Shown: piece after piece, positions 14,001 through 27,701 of the stretch
Layout: every line of letters starts with the position of its first letter
How positions within the stretch are numbered: the first letter of the stretch is position 1
Assembly (NCBI GenBank): GCA_905250885.1
Contig: CAJNOQ010000066.1
Location: 21,305 to 85,304 of the forward strand
Length of the DNA: 64,000 bases
Reading direction: 5' to 3'
Origin: Didymodactylos carnosus
Lineage: Eukaryota > Rotifera > Eurotatoria > Philodinida > Philodinidae
Notes under the pieces: generated by a model
Told to the model about the DNA's origin: nothing
What the model saw: the letters and a program-made list of their open reading frames with translations, nothing else
Database searches by the model: none
Position numbers and translations under genes: made by a program

Positions 14001-16040
14001 TAACAGCATGTGCTAGAAATAAATAGGATATATTAGTTATACTTGAATAAATATGATTGAAAAAACATACCAATTGCATTATCATTTTTATTCTTCGAAA
14101 GAAATGGTGTTGTAATTGGCAATGATGTACGACTTTTACGTTTAGAAGCAGAACCATTTTCAGTTTTTGAAACTGAAACAAATGGAACAGATAATCCACC
14201 GTTTTTACTATCTAAAACAATAAGATGATTAGAAATGCTACACTAATTCTTCTCGATTGTGTTCAGAGGTGTTTACCAACAAAACGATGCGCTTCATGTA
14301 AGTGTTTTTTCACTTTGCCGGGATATTGTGAAGCATAATCACAGTGTGGACATTCAGTAATAATTAATATTTCATTATGTTGTTCTTGACGATGTTTAAA
14401 GTAGGCCTTTGAACTATGCGTTAAAAATGTGCATGATTTACATGAATAACGTCGTTCATATGTTTTGATTGATGGTAATGTTGATGGTATAGGAAAATGT
14501 GGAATTGTATTTTTGACCGATTGCTAAAAAAGGAAAATGGCAACAATAACAACGTGAAAACGATGATTCTGCTTTCATTATTGCTTAAGATTAAAAATTT
14601 ATTTTCAATACTTTGGCTGGATCATTTTTCCAAATTAGTGCAGTTTTATCTTCAGACACATTCTCACTGATCATGCGAGTTCAACAACTATTAATTTAAA
14701 ATTTTATTCGAAAACATGAAGTTTTCGATAAAATTGTAATCATTCTCAACTACGTGTATTCGTAAATTTCCTATTTGATTTAAATGGATTTTATTTAAAG
14801 TGAGTTCAACAGAATTATCATAGTCCTCACTATAGAATAAGATGTAAAATTAAACAGAGAAAAAAAAAGAAACGCACCAAATTAAGTCGAATTAACATTA
14901 ACAGTTTACAAAACACAATAGAGAGAAATGAGAAAGGAGACAAGAAAAGAAAGAATAGAACTTTTTAGTTTATGTTATTTGCCAGATCATCTACCAAATT
15001 CTTTTGAGAAGGTTGTTACCAGAGTTGGAACCGGTTGAGAAACATGTCCGGTCCGGCCGGTCTGAAAGTGTAACCGGACCGGTTGGAATTATAACTTAAA
15101 CCGGTGGAAAACCGGTAGCATACCGGTGAAAAACTGGCGAGGTTTTTTGAAAATCGATTTTCAGAAAGAATTTCCCCCCAGAAATGAGATAGTTTGCAAC
15201 CACATATGAGAGAACCTTCACAATAACGAGTCTGTAATATTTAACCGTAAAACAAGTGAAGAAAATAATATCTGTCTTATTTATTCTGACTGAAAAAGAT
15301 GTAAAATTTTAATTTTTTGACGAAAAACAGGATTAAAAGGGCAGATGTTTCAAAAGTTTCAACCGGTGAAATACCGGTCTCTACCGGTCCGGTACTGGTT
15401 TATCGGACCGGTTCCAGCTCTGGTTGCTGCAGATAGGTAGATATGGATATATTCAGTAGATGTCAAGGCAGATGCGTTCGACAGTAATAACTTCAAGCTT
15501 TGATCCTAGTTTTAAAGAAGCAAACAGTTTTGCTTCATGCGACATGATAATGAGTACACTCATAAATGATTAGTCGACTCGATGAGATTGCATGTACAAA
15601 ATTTCACATGTATAGCTGGTTATTCAAAGGTGAAAAGAATTTCTACTTCATAATGTGTCATTTCATGTGTTATCAACAAGTAATATCGGAAATTTTTTTA
15701 ATCCAGGATTGTTCCAGTATTGAAATACTTTAAGGTTTCATTAATTAAGAAACTATGTGTGAGGTAAATGTTACTTTTTGGAATCGAACTTACAGTATCT
15801 TTTGTTGAATTTGATTTTACACACAATGGCTTTTGATTTCGAACTTTTTGTTTAACAATTTCTTGTTGTGGTAATGCTGGGCTATCATCATTCTCATGAA
15901 CTAGAAGAAGAACGACAATAGTAATAAAATAATTACATTTTCAATACAAAGCGTTAACCTTTAATATGATGTTCTAAATCTGGTAAATTGTCACAATTGA
16001 ATGGACATATCGGACAAATGTAAGCAGTAGCACCATCCAT
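11089..16040 (-). CDS. multi-C2H2 zinc-finger protein, about 14 fingers
   Basis: Nine exons on the minus strand (high to low): 16040-15959, 15900-15794, 14523-14277, 14211-14071, 14012-13767, 13700-13146, 13015-12530, 12427-11838 and 11748-11089. All have GT-AG borders and matching phases, giving about 1,037 residues. About fourteen C2H2 fingers are spread along the protein, mostly CX2CX12HX3-4H with single short spacers rather than TGEKP linkers. Examples are CKSCTFLTHSSKAYFKHRQEQH in exon 3 and CLYCDRLGHYKWVIERHIKTKH in exon 7. Between them lie basic, Ser/Thr-rich and poly-Gln stretches (Q run near 11616-11635). The dispersed fingers recall nuclear chromatin or transcription regulators such as REST or ZNF462, but I cannot name an orthologue. 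DNA or RNA binding in the nucleus is inferred from the fingers only. The start ATG has a pyrimidine tract and AG immediately before it. Confidence 0.88.
15020..15422. mobile_element. hAT-like MITE with ACCGGT-rich ends in zinc-finger gene intron 2
   Basis: The termini CAGAGTTGGAACCGGT and the reverse complement of ACCGGTTCCAGCTCTG form an inverted repeat. The flanks GTTGTTAC (15012-15019) and GTTGCTGC (15423-15430) match at 6 of 8 positions, consistent with an aged 8-bp hAT target duplication. Both ends are packed with repeated ACCGGT and CCGGTCCGG motifs, and the middle is AT-rich and non-coding. Confidence 0.8.
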
Positions 16041-19000
16041 CTTATTTTAATAGAAGAAAAAAGAGATACATCTAAAATAAGTTGTTGAGCTAGATTAATA
16101 ACAAAGTTTGATAGTATTATCAGGAAAAGAAGATTATTTGTCCCTCACTCTGACTGAAAACACGGCGACATGTTCACCTTTTCACTCATTTAACGCAATG
16201 GATAGTGAGTGCATAAAAACAAAGTCTAAACAGCACCATTTTACTAGCAGACGACAAATAATTTATTTTTCTACAAAACCTGTAAGTATCATATTAAACA
16301 TTGTTTCATCGTTGAGAAAAATCTTGAAAATTAAAGTAAAGATGTATACTAAACTGTATATACAAAATATATCACCAGATCCAAAAATTGTATACCCTTA
16401 TTCGGACAAAATCGATTGACAGTTCATATTTTTCATTACTTTTGAAAAAATTTTTTGTAAAACATTTTTTGAATTGATACGTTCAACACTTATACATAGG
16501 AGTAACATTCTGCCAAGAAGCAGATACAAAGTTGCTGATCTATATGAACGATTTATGTTTATAAAAAACAAATCAACCTATATTTCTACATACATCATAT
16601 AGCTATTGTACACGTGTCTTTCGATGATAATCTCCATGAGAAGAAACAAAAAAAAATTTTTAGACTCTGGCATTTACTCTGCATATGTATGTATACTTTC
16701 AATTTTGCAACAGATGGTATTTCGAACTATATATATATACACAAAAATAGATCTATAATATTGTCCATTGTTTTGCAGTTTTCGTTAATCATGAGACAAA
16801 TGGTACTTAGATCGATATCATGCGATAGTCAACAGTGTTAGAACTCAGAAAGATTCCGTCCACTTACATTCAGTTAATGACGATAAATTTTTGCATTCTC
16901 ATTTATTGTAAGACATAAAAAAAGACCATCATAAATACAAATTGAGTTTTTTTCCCTCTTAACTTATAATTAAATGATCAACTCTTCGATCGGAAAAGTA
17001 GCCAGCCACAAAAACGTAGAAAAAAAGATGTGCCTGTACTCTTCTTAACGCTAAATTTTCTTTCATGTTAACATTGTATGTTCCTGATTTGAACAAGGAT
17101 TAAAGAATCCAAGAAAATAAAAAATAAAAAATAATGAATCTTCTCTCAGTTTGCTATTCCAAAGTGTAGCTTATATTTTTATTGTATCACGATGTAAAAA
17201 AAAAAAAGAACTTACAATAACAATTCTAGTAGTATGGTTCAATAATAAAAGAAATGAAAAACATTCATCTGTACTTATATGATTTCGAACCAGATGAGGA
17301 TAGTAAAAAAAATTATTCCTTACCATTTTTTTATTTTTATTTTTTAAACAATATATATATACAATATCAATCTTGTATTAAACAGATACTAGAAGAGGAA
17401 AAGGCGAATAACTAATATAGCTTGCATATAAACGTACAACATAGTCAGCTATTCTCAGGAAAAGGGGAAAAAAAAAATTTTCCAGAAAAAAAAAAATTTT
17501 TTTTTTAAATACTTTTGAGTACTAAACTAAAATAAATATTGTTAAACACATTCGTCCTTCCTTCATCTTCTTCTTCATGATTAACAAGAAAATTTCAAAC
17601 TTTATTGTACATACATATAGTAGAAAGATGAGAGACGAGAGAATTTTTCTTTTTTTTTTTGTTTTTTATTCTTTTTTCTGTTCTTTTGATATATATCATA
17701 CGACAGATTCACTCAAAATTCAAGGATATCATTTAAAATCATTAAAGATGAAAAAATGTTTATGCTACTAGTACGTTGAAAAGAATCCTAATCTCGTTGT
17801 TAGCTAATTTAATAAAAAACGATAAATAACGTTGTTTAGCAACGATAACAAAACGAAAATCTCTCTGTTGTTATTTTAATGCGTGCGAAGATATTGATAA
17901 AAGAAAAACTTAATCAAAAAAATATTTGATAGTCTCATTCTATATCATTGAATCTTTTGGGACAAATAACACAAAAAAAGCGAATATTGATTGAACTTGT
18001 ACAGTGGAGTGACATTTTATTGTAGATAATATTTTTCAGAGTTTTCTTCTTTTTTTTTTTTTCTTCTTTATGAATAAAATTTACTACCACTAGTACAGCT
18101 AGAACAAAAACTGAAAATGTTCATAATTTTAAAAATGCTACACAGATTATACAGTCATAGAGAAAATATAAGGTAAACCATTTTACTTTATTTTTAAACA
18201 TTGAAATCGAGATCTTCTCTATAAATATAATTTTTGTTCGACTGAGAGTACATAAAATTTATGAGAAAATTTATGTTTACAAATACATCATATTCTTATT
18301 TTGTTCATAATATCACAGGAGAATTCGTTTAATTAATATTTTAATTAATAATTTCATTCAATCTTGTTCTTGTCAGAAATTTATTTATTCAATTATTCGA
18401 AATCTGTGAACTGTTTTCAACAAATAAACTAATAAATTGCTACATTAGTACGAAAAGAATCTGTTACTGTGTTATTGAGAAAAAAATCTTGTAATCTTAG
18501 AATGTCTTGAAAGTTGAAAAATAATAGGATAAGGATATGCATTTAAACAACAACAAAAAAAAAAAAAAATAACAGACAACGATGACGGGTAAAAGAAGAA
18601 GAGAAGAAAATTTTGTTCATTTGTGAAAATACGAGAAGCACATAGTATTCAATGAACGATCTATCATGGATTTTATTAAGAATATAGAGATATGTATAAA
18701 TGTATGAGAAGAAAAGACAACATATTGTCAATATACAGTGTAAGAACTTCTATATATAGGATTTTTTTATGTTAACGAAGAAAAATATACATATTTCTAA
18801 GTTCATACTAGAATATTAAGAAAAAATATTAAAACAGGTGAAATTATAATAAAAAAAAAGAAGTCGATGTGAGCATTAGAATAATTAACTTCACTTGAAA
18901 ACTAGACTTGCTGCTTTTATGACAATTTGACTAATATATAGATTTGTACAAACTGTACACAGCAAATATTCTATGTAAAAATGTAGTCAATAAAATTCTG

Positions 19001-22000
19001 TTTTATTTTCAAGGGCCTAACTATTAAACAAAAAGTGGTATTTAACTCAATAACTACAATGCGAAAATTTTATCATATAGTCAATTTGATACACTACATT
19101 TAATTACACGTAAAATGTCGCTTTTTAAAGTAATTTTCTGTTAGGTAAATTTACAATAAATCTGTAAACAATAATTGTAGGTTCTACGAACGATTCGAAA
19201 TCGAATCTTAAATTCGAGATGGCTTTTCGTAACACAATTGATAATCTCACACAATAGATAGTCCCATGATGAAACGTCTACTTTAACTCAGTTTATACAC
19301 AAATGGTATTTGTGTGTTTCGTAAAATTTTCACTGATCTAGGGCGATCCGTTATTATATATACGGTTATATCGTTGAATGTTATGCCAAGGTTCTAAAGA
19401 CCGTTTTCTCACTGATCGATTTTCTTAACAAAACTGTAACTTTTTATCTTTCAGAAATACACATCATTCGTTACATGACTAACATAGCAGTTCACTTTAA
19501 AAATCTTATTATTTTTATCGAAGTTCGAAAGAATAGCCATGCTTCGTATGATTAACTCTATTATTCTAAAACTTTTGAGAAGAACTTTTAAGAAAAAGTA
19601 GATGGACTTTATCTTAGGAGAGTCTCATGAACTTGAACTAGAGCAAACCAGATAGGTTAAACAGAAATACTAATTGCGGTATTCTAAGACGATTTTGTCA
19701 AATAGAGTTTGAAAATATTGAAGATAAAAAAACCTTGTTAGGGCAGCCCTTTATGAAGCTAAAATGGTGAAAGTCCTCTACATTAGCCGAGAGATGGTAT
19801 TGGGAATAGTGTACACTAATATAGAGGAGTAACGAATATTGGTGCTGTCGTTTAAGATGAATACACTACCCTATCGAGAGGGATACACCAATCTGTTAAG
19901 GTGAATATCCCTCCTGAATAAGATCATTACACTACTCTATTGAGAGGAATACACCCAGAAGGGGGGAGGTTAAAAAATAGGTCAAAATCAAGGCTTTTCG
20001 AGTATAAAACTTCAACTCCTTCTCCTTTGAAGATACTAAAGGAGTTTCATAAAAACTAGACTACCCATCCTCATTCTTTACATTTACTACAAGGACATAA
20101 GTAAAGAATTGTTAGTGAGAGTTTTTAAATTATTTTTACAAAATATTCTTATCAAACTGGCACGTAGCCGTTTCTATTCTATCGACTATATACATATCAC
20201 ATTCACCTATATTCTTTTTAAGTTAATAAGCTTCTGGTAAACTTTTTGTGCCTAGAACATTGGGAAATCGCTCTTCTTCCTATCAAAAAAAAAAAACATT
20301 CTGTAAATATTGAATCTTGGTATGTACTCTCAACTATGTCATATATTATGCACTATCTTTCATCTTTCTATTGTACTGATCATCAATAAATGAGAGTAAT
20401 TGTACTGAAAATAAAAGTAGATTTGAAGTCGACGGTGCTTCGAACTTTTTTAACGATATGAAACTGAATGACTTTTTCGACCCTTCTATGCGAAGTGGTA
20501 CAGTAAAAAACTCACCGTGTGTACAATGAGGACACTTTTGGTGATAAAAAAAAAACTCCTGTCGCTTGTAATAACTTCAATAAATCATAGACCAAGTACA
20601 AACAATTCGCTAATATCACTTATCTTTCAACTTATGTAACAGATAAAACAAAAAAAACGCACATACTGTTGTTCAATTTGACTATAAAAATGTTTTCTTT
20701 ACTTTAAAAACTATAACTTCTCTATTTGTTGTTTCTCTCTCGCTATATATATATAGCAAAGAAACTTCGTTCCAAAAAGCATAGAGATTTATTGATCAAA
20801 ATGGTAAAAACGTCTTCGAACACATCCATCTAGTAGTTGTAGTTAAAGAAGAATAAAAAATATTACAAAGATTTTATATGTTTGGGTAACAAAAAAAAAA
20901 AAAAATGCGCAAAATAAAAAAAAGAAATTCTTAAGTACAAAACAAAAAGATTTTGCTTATGAACGTACCGAACATGATGTGAAGATATTTTTGGGCTTTT
21001 ATGCTGATGATTATGCACTATTGTTAGTCTCAAATCCTTCGGGTGAAAAAAGAAAAGTGGTATGTGGTCTGTAGGCAGTAAATATAGAAATAAATAACAG
21101 TAGTAACACTATGAGCAACAACAAACTAAGACAAAGCATAAAACTATACCAATAATGTTTTGTGACTATTTTACTGCAATCTTCTTTCGTTCTTCTTGTT
21201 TAATTGGTATACGCGGTATACATAAGACGAAAGATAACGCAAAAATCCTATTTTTCTTTTTCTGTTTTATTTTACCTTTCGTAGATTTGTTTCGATTTTC
21301 TTTTTTAGCATTTCAAGAATAATATGTAATAAGAATAAATGTAAATTGCTGACAAACACAACTACAACCCAACAATTTTTTACTCATTCTTTTTCTTAGG
21401 ATTTTTTTTTTTTTTTTTGACTTTATACAAGATTTATGTTTTCAAAACGAGGAAAAAAAAGAGAAATTTGTGGTATATATAACACAATTACTTTTTTCTT
21501 CTAGTAATCATCTCTATCCGATATTTCGTTACATTATTCTTTCAAATATATTTTGAACTATATTTTACCAATTTGAAAAGAATGGTGAAAATTCCGAACT
21601 AAATCACCCGTTTCTACTTAACACATTTAGAAAAATTGTGATTTTATAAAAGATAAAAGATTTCTTAATGTTGACTGATACACTTTACAACTAAAGGATT
21701 ACTCCATGAAAGAAAAAACAACAACAACGAACTTATCAAAGTTTTTCTATATTTGACCCTCAGCAGATTTCTAATATCTGAATTAGTGAGCTATGAATAA
21801 AAGAATGTTTCATTTTTTTTCTTCTTCTAAACCTTTTTATTTTATAAATAATCACACAGTTAGATAGTTCCATCGGGTATCGATCATTTGCTCTTGAAAA
21901 TTTTTTTGATCACACACACATATATATATAGAGAGAGAGAGATACTGGATCAAGTTTGCAACAGAGACCACTATAATTTTGTTCGAAACTCTATGGAACG

Positions 22001-22122
22001 ATCCAGTTGATAAAATCTATATTATATAGTGAAAGAAGAGAGAGGCAAAAAAAATTGATTGTTGCGTGACACTTTCTATATCTAATATATGTTCAACTGT
22101 ATATATCAGCACAAAATGTTGT

Positions 22123-22146
22123 TCTATATATATATATATATATATA
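22123..22146. repeat. (TA)n microsatellite
   Basis: An uninterrupted TA run. A similar interrupted run lies at 22427-22455. Both are in non-genic DNA. Confidence 0.9.
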
Positions 22147-23234
22147 CAGAATTTACTTTAGTTAGATACTAAAAGTCTTTCGGTTCAAACATTCAAAAAA
22201 AAACAAATGTAGAGAAAAAATATATACATTTAATCGATATGGAATGAAACAAAAGACAAGAGAGAAATAGAACACTTGAATACACATGTGAACAGGAAAA
22301 AATGATTATTGGTTTTGGTAGGATTGATGGATGAGAGATACAACATGCGTCGCACTCTTTTTTCTTTTTTTCTACTTGTCTCGTCACATACTAACGAACA
22401 TACAAAATCAGACTTCTTTCAAATAGCCATATATATATAGATATATATATATATAATAGCAAAATCCAGAGACAATCTTTTTTTTTTTATAACTTTGTTT
22501 AGTATAGTACTCTATTTGTTGTCTTTTCTATAACAACAAAAACACATTATTCTCGATTCAATGCAAAAAATGAGTTATCTACATGTTACTATTGATGAAC
22601 GAAACGAAACTAGATGTTTGACATAGATGATATAATTAAAAGAACATTTTTTTTTATAGATAAAATATATAGTATAGATATATTTCTTATAACACTTTTT
22701 TTAACTATAAACAAGCAAACTACATGAATTTTGAGCACAATTTTGAGAAGAAATAAATTTCTTGAAATACTCTAATACTTAAGATGAAATTTAACCGATT
22801 TTCTCATGGAGTTTCTAAGATCTTTGAATTAGAAAAAAACAGTTAAAAATGCTACAATTACGTATCAATTTTTTAGTCAAAGATAAAATAGACAGGGTTA
22901 TGACAAAAGTGAGAATATAAAAGTTCTGATAAGGTCAATCAAAAATGTTAGCTATAGAATTTTGACGACTGATCTGTTCATCATTTATATTTTCATGAAT
23001 ATTTTAGGTTACCAAGAATTGTGTATTTTTTTCTAGAACATCTGTGCGAAAATTATATCATAGTAGATATAAAATCTTCAAACAGAATGTATTAGCCAAA
23101 CTAATGTGAAAAAAATAGCCGTAAAAAGTAGCTGAAGTAGGTCTTCATTAGTTTCTGAAAACAAAAAAGTATATTGCTACTATTACAAGGTAAAAACAAA
23201 CACAATGAAATAGAAATTGTATGAGTATTCTTAA

Positions 23235-23258
23235 GAGAGAGAGAGAGAGAGAGAGAAA
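23235..23258. repeat. (GA)n microsatellite
   Basis: An almost pure GA dinucleotide run is visible directly in the sequence. It lies in non-genic DNA. Confidence 0.9.
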
Positions 23259-25125
23259 GATATCCCGCTTTTCCAGTGTTAGCAAAGGTGAAAGCAAAGA
23301 TCCGATCGGGTTTAAACCTTTAACACAGATACTTCAGATCCTATGTCAGGTTTTTTCGAAAAATATGCCTGCCTTCTCGAAATCTTATTTAAAAAGTCAG
23401 TTTTTGCTTTCAAAAAACCTTCTTTCAGTGGAACTTGCAATTCAGAATGTTTTTCAATATTTTAGAACCTGAGATAGAATCTGAAGTATCTGTAGTAAAA
23501 ATGTTGGCTCGATCAGATCATTTTTTCGAGTGATTATAACATTACTGGATTGTAACCATCAATGCTTTAGATATTATACGTAACAGTGAACACGTCACTT
23601 TTTTGGGATGCGGCGATGTTCATTTCTCCACAAAAAAAAGATTGGAAAATTTGGGAAGTAGTCTGATTGGGAAGAAAACATTTTTCTCTCAGACTAAGTA
23701 TAAGAAAAAATTTCGAAGGCGCTGGAAATGAAAGAAAAATCAACAAAGCTAAAAAACTGAGTTTTCACCACTGAGTTCATAGTGCACTATCTGCTGTAGC
23801 TCTCGAGTTCTGTGGTTGGATGATTACCTAGTGTATAGTAGTTCTTATCAAATATCGAGCCACACACACGTTTGAAGTTGACCGTTTTTAAGACGGTAAA
23901 TTTTCGAGTTTTGGAAGTTTTTCTCCATAAAAACTCTAAATCTCAATGACGTTTTCACCTGACCTCCGATTTTCGCGAGGATTCATCGAAATCTTGCTAC
24001 TAGAGAGACATTCTATGTAGAAAAGATTTTGAAATGATTTATCGAGCACTGTTCTATGATAGTCGATTGTCGCTTAGCTGAAATGGTTCTCAAATACTTT
24101 TTGCCAAATTTTGTTGTTTACTTTTTTAAAGTATTAACTTATTGTTTTAAATTCTCAATTTTACTATTAATATCATATGGCACTAATTGATTGGGATTAA
24201 AAAACAAAAGAAATATTTTTCGTTTTCAATAATGTGAATACGCTTTTCGTATGTAAAATCAAAACTTGTCTTCTACTGTATAAGTTACTTAAATACTGAG
24301 CGAGTCTTAGAGTAGAGGAAATGTTTTTGTGATGTGTGATACTGATCAATAAATATATTACAATTTTTACTAACAAATTCTTTGCGAATAAGAAGAAGAC
24401 TATCATGAATGATTACAAATGATTATTGACTCAAAAAGAGGCTTCGATAGGACACGTTTGGATATATACTACCCGATTATGGTTGGATATAATTTTTCCT
24501 CTTTCGAGGATCTATAGTCTAATCTATCAATAAAACTTTAATTTATTTTGAAGTAAGCTATTATTAAAATTTTGAAAATAATAAGGATACTATAGTATGA
24601 TCGTGATTATTCGATCTGAAAGTACATTTTTTCATCGTCTTCATCAATTCTATAAAAGCTTCTTCGAAGACTGAATAAACTCCATGACTTATACCGACAG
24701 GATCATGCACGCTATTCTGATAAATATTGTGATCATTCGGATTGTAACGGGTAGGATGGATACAGAACTCCTATTATTGGACGTTGCGTATATAGATTGA
24801 TATATAAAATGTGTGTTTCTTTGCTGATAATGATGATTTAGCCTTTTTCTAGATAATGAATCTTTGAATAATAACCACCATCGACTTCTCAAGAAACAGC
24901 CTATCTGTCTAATTTTGGACAAAATTGTTTATCCGATATTACAGGCTGTTAATCGTGATTAGCGTGATCATGTTACATTTTTAGCCATAGTTTAAAATAG
25001 TTACGATCACATTATGGAATTGTTAATCACAATTATTGTTATGCACAATTAATTTCAATCATGATTAGTGCTGTAGTGTGTTCATCGTGATAGATAAATT
25101 GTTCATACGTATGCTATAATACTTG

Positions 25126-25431
25126 CAGAGCTGGACAAGTCAAGTTAGACTTGACTTGCCTTGGTCCAAAGCTTTCTTGGGGTATGACTTGACTTGACCT
25201 GAGAGATTTTTTTCAAGTCAAGTCATTTCTAGTAAGAGATTTTCGTTTAAATTAGACTTTTTCTACCATGAAAGAGAGTTTCTGAGGCTATAAAAACTCT
25301 CTCACCCAAAAGGGTGCTAGCGAATTTTATGTTCTGCATAATTTTAATCAGACTTGACTTGACTTGGCGGAAAAGGTTTCAAGGGATGACTTGACTTATG
25401 ACTTGCAAAACTCCTGACTTGCCCAGCTCTG
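25126..25431. mobile_element. hAT-like MITE with perfect 8-bp target duplication
   Basis: The element starts CAGAGCTGGACAAGTCA and ends with the reverse complement of CAGAGCTGGGCAAGTCA. It is flanked on both sides by the identical octamer AATACTTG (25118-25125 and 25432-25439), the hallmark of hAT transposition. At 306 bp it has no coding capacity. Both arms consist largely of repeats of ACTTGACTTG and its complement. The intact target duplication suggests a fairly recent insertion. Its termini match those of the element at 15020-15422. Confidence 0.92.
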
Positions 25432-25439
25432 AATACTTG

Positions 25440-27239
25440 CTCTAGACAAAAAACCAAGAAGGATTAGTAGTTCTCCTTCCAAAGTAGTTGCCCTGTCGAA
25501 TTCATCGGTGTTGTTGAAGATGGATATTAAACTGGGAAAAGAGATAGAAATATTTTCTCTACCCATATATGTGTAACATCATTCTTTCTAAAAGTGAAAG
25601 TATCTGAAGAGAAATGTCTCCCTTTTTTAGAACTGTCTTTTATAGATAAAGAAAAATTCTGTAGTAAAAAGTTAAGATTCTGAGCAGCGTAATGTAACTC
25701 GACTTCGGGATCGATCATGTTCCTTTCTAAGCTTTGTTTCTGTCATTCAACTATCCTTAGGGATTTATTCTTTACTATCCTTATGATGCGTAGAGTAATT
25801 ATCTAGGCCACCTGAGAATCAAAATACTTGAAAATGTTTCTATGGGATTTCCATGAGGTTTTGGGGAAACCACTTTCCTTTGATTAGATGTATTTTCAAT
25901 TTCAATTTAGCCATATATTGTTTTTCGCAGCCTTGGAGACATTACGGTTTGGAGCAACAAAATATAGAGAATCCAATTTTGAAAAAGATGAAACCCCCTA
26001 GTATTCCGTCACAAAACCTGTAAGAAAATGATGATCAGCTTTGCTTCACTTATGATACGTAGTGCACGGACTGTTGATGTTGCGAAAATGAACTGTGAAA
26101 TACCTAGGCAGGAGCAGTACATTTCAGAAGACACCTTAGCAGTTATAGGTTGTAACAGATATTTTCGTCTCCTATGATAGACCTTGAAACGCCTCAGACC
26201 TGGCAGCAAGGTGGATTGACGGCAATTGTTACACTGGCTAAACTACCCAAGTCCACTTTCGCTGCGCGATCGCTATACACTCGCGATCTCGCGGCAGAAC
26301 TCTGTAGCAATTCTTAAGAATTCAGTATACCGAAGTCAACTTTATAGTTTTTTCTCAGCACGATCGCTACCGTATCGCTATTTCGGGACGCGACTGTTAC
26401 GACTCGCGTTGCAACAGTAGCTGCGGCTGTTGCAGAACAATCTAGCAGTCACGTCGCCTATCATGGTTCGGGACTCTTGCTAAGATTGAAAAGCTGCTGA
26501 GGATCATTAAAAGTAAAGGAGTTTTAAAAAATCGCGACGGGTTCATGCCACGTAACGAAATTTTATTGGCGGACATAGTTTGTAATCTTTTTGAATTGTA
26601 AGAACGCAAAAGGATTGTTTTTCCCATGACTGACTTGTTGTAAAGACATTAGTCTAGAAAAACAATTGTGTCTGTCTGTTTGTTCGCATCTTACTCACCG
26701 TTTTCAAGGCGAATTCCGCATATAAAGGGTGTTTACAGCTACTGATAGATAGTCTGGCACTGAACTGCAAAAATAAACTTTGACGTTCTGTCATATATCA
26801 TTTACAACGCTTAAGATTGTGCAATTAACAACGGTAAGTATCACTCTTAACGAGTAGTATACAGCCGACCTCTATTTTCACGAGAATTTCTACATTTTTA
26901 CTCCAGTAATGCTGCTATGGTAGATAACTAATAGATAGCCCACTGAACATGGTGTTTACAGCTAATGAACTGGTGTTATTCTTTCATTTTCAAGACGTTT
27001 TCAAGGCAGATTCCATGTATAGAGAGAGAAGTGCCCCCTAAAAGCAGGACCGCCCCAAACGGGAAGGGATGACTCCCTCCAATTTTCAGAAATATTTGAC
27101 AATTTAATTTTTGGTAAGTACTAAAAAGTTAAGATAAGCTACAATGTAGTACTATAATACCTTTTTTCTCGATGGTAGATAGTTACCTGTCTAACTCTTA
27201 GGTTTTATTGTTCATATGTTTTTGGGATAATTTTTAGAT
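25440..27239. other. spacer with a locally GC-richer patch
   Basis: No supported gene. The patch at about 26220-26470 is clearly richer in G and C than its surroundings, with repeated CGATCGC and TCGCG motifs, and looks foreign to the local composition. Two loosely similar segments sharing GTGTTTACAGCTA and TTTTCAAGGC occur near 26700-26750 and 26950-27020, perhaps an old duplicated repeat. Confidence 0.4.
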
Positions 27240-27610
27240 TCATACAACAATTACACGGTGGTACCTCATCAGAAATTCCAAATACGTTACATCTATTAAA
27301 AAATCGATTAAGCTACAGATATGAATTATTTAACATTTATCCCATGCCAATCAAAACGAATTAATTATTCGTGGTACCAAACCGATTGTAACAGCAACAT
27401 CATCCAGAAAAATCGTTAATGCAACACAATTAACATATGATATGTGAAAAGACATTTTTAATATCTGTGATCTTGATAAAGCATTATTTATTGATGGTAT
27501 TAAACCAACTCACAGTTTTGAATCTGTCATGCAATTAAAACCAAATGTTAAAACAAAAATTCGTATCTCTGTTTCAGCAGAGAATTACAGTTCTTTTATC
27601 TGTTTTATTA
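27240..27610 (+). pseudogene. decayed coding fragment of unknown family
   Basis: An acceptor-like TTTTTAG at about 27238 is followed by a coding-looking stretch, frame IQQLHGGTSSEIPNTLHLLK, that hits a stop. It resumes in another frame as ELIIRGTKPIVTATSSRK, is stopped again, then continues as DIFNICDLDKALFIDG. The codon use resembles the real genes of this window. I do not recognise the family. Frame changes and stops within about 350 bp suggest a dead exon or gene remnant. It is cut off on the right by the palindromic element at 27702. Confidence 0.45.
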
Positions 27611-27701
27611 TAACGATCCATTTTTCAAAAATAAATAAATTACGTGTTCTGATTAATAATTTCAAAAAAGAACATCAGTGGCAGATAGCGTTTTGCCTTT
27701 T

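Larger units (their letters stand above)
16041..25117. other. 9-kb AT-rich spacer upstream of zinc-finger gene
   Basis: No gene is supported. The part next to 16041 should hold the promoter and 5' UTR of the zinc-finger gene. The remainder is AT-rich with homopolymers and microsatellites: TA-rich runs near 20744-20756, 21918-21930, 22123-22146 and 22427-22455, and GA runs near 21931-21942 and 23235-23258. A weak imperfect direct repeat is seen near 19855-19960. Open frames here lack domain features and splice context. Regulatory elements may be present but I cannot identify any. Confidence 0.5.

Noticed and set aside
16108-16419. Plus-strand 103-codon open frame just upstream of the zinc-finger gene
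   Set aside because: No domain, no splice context and AT-driven composition. It lies where the zinc-finger gene's promoter should be.
23221-23472. Open frame starting in the GA microsatellite
   Set aside because: It is created by the microsatellite and has no recognisable protein features.
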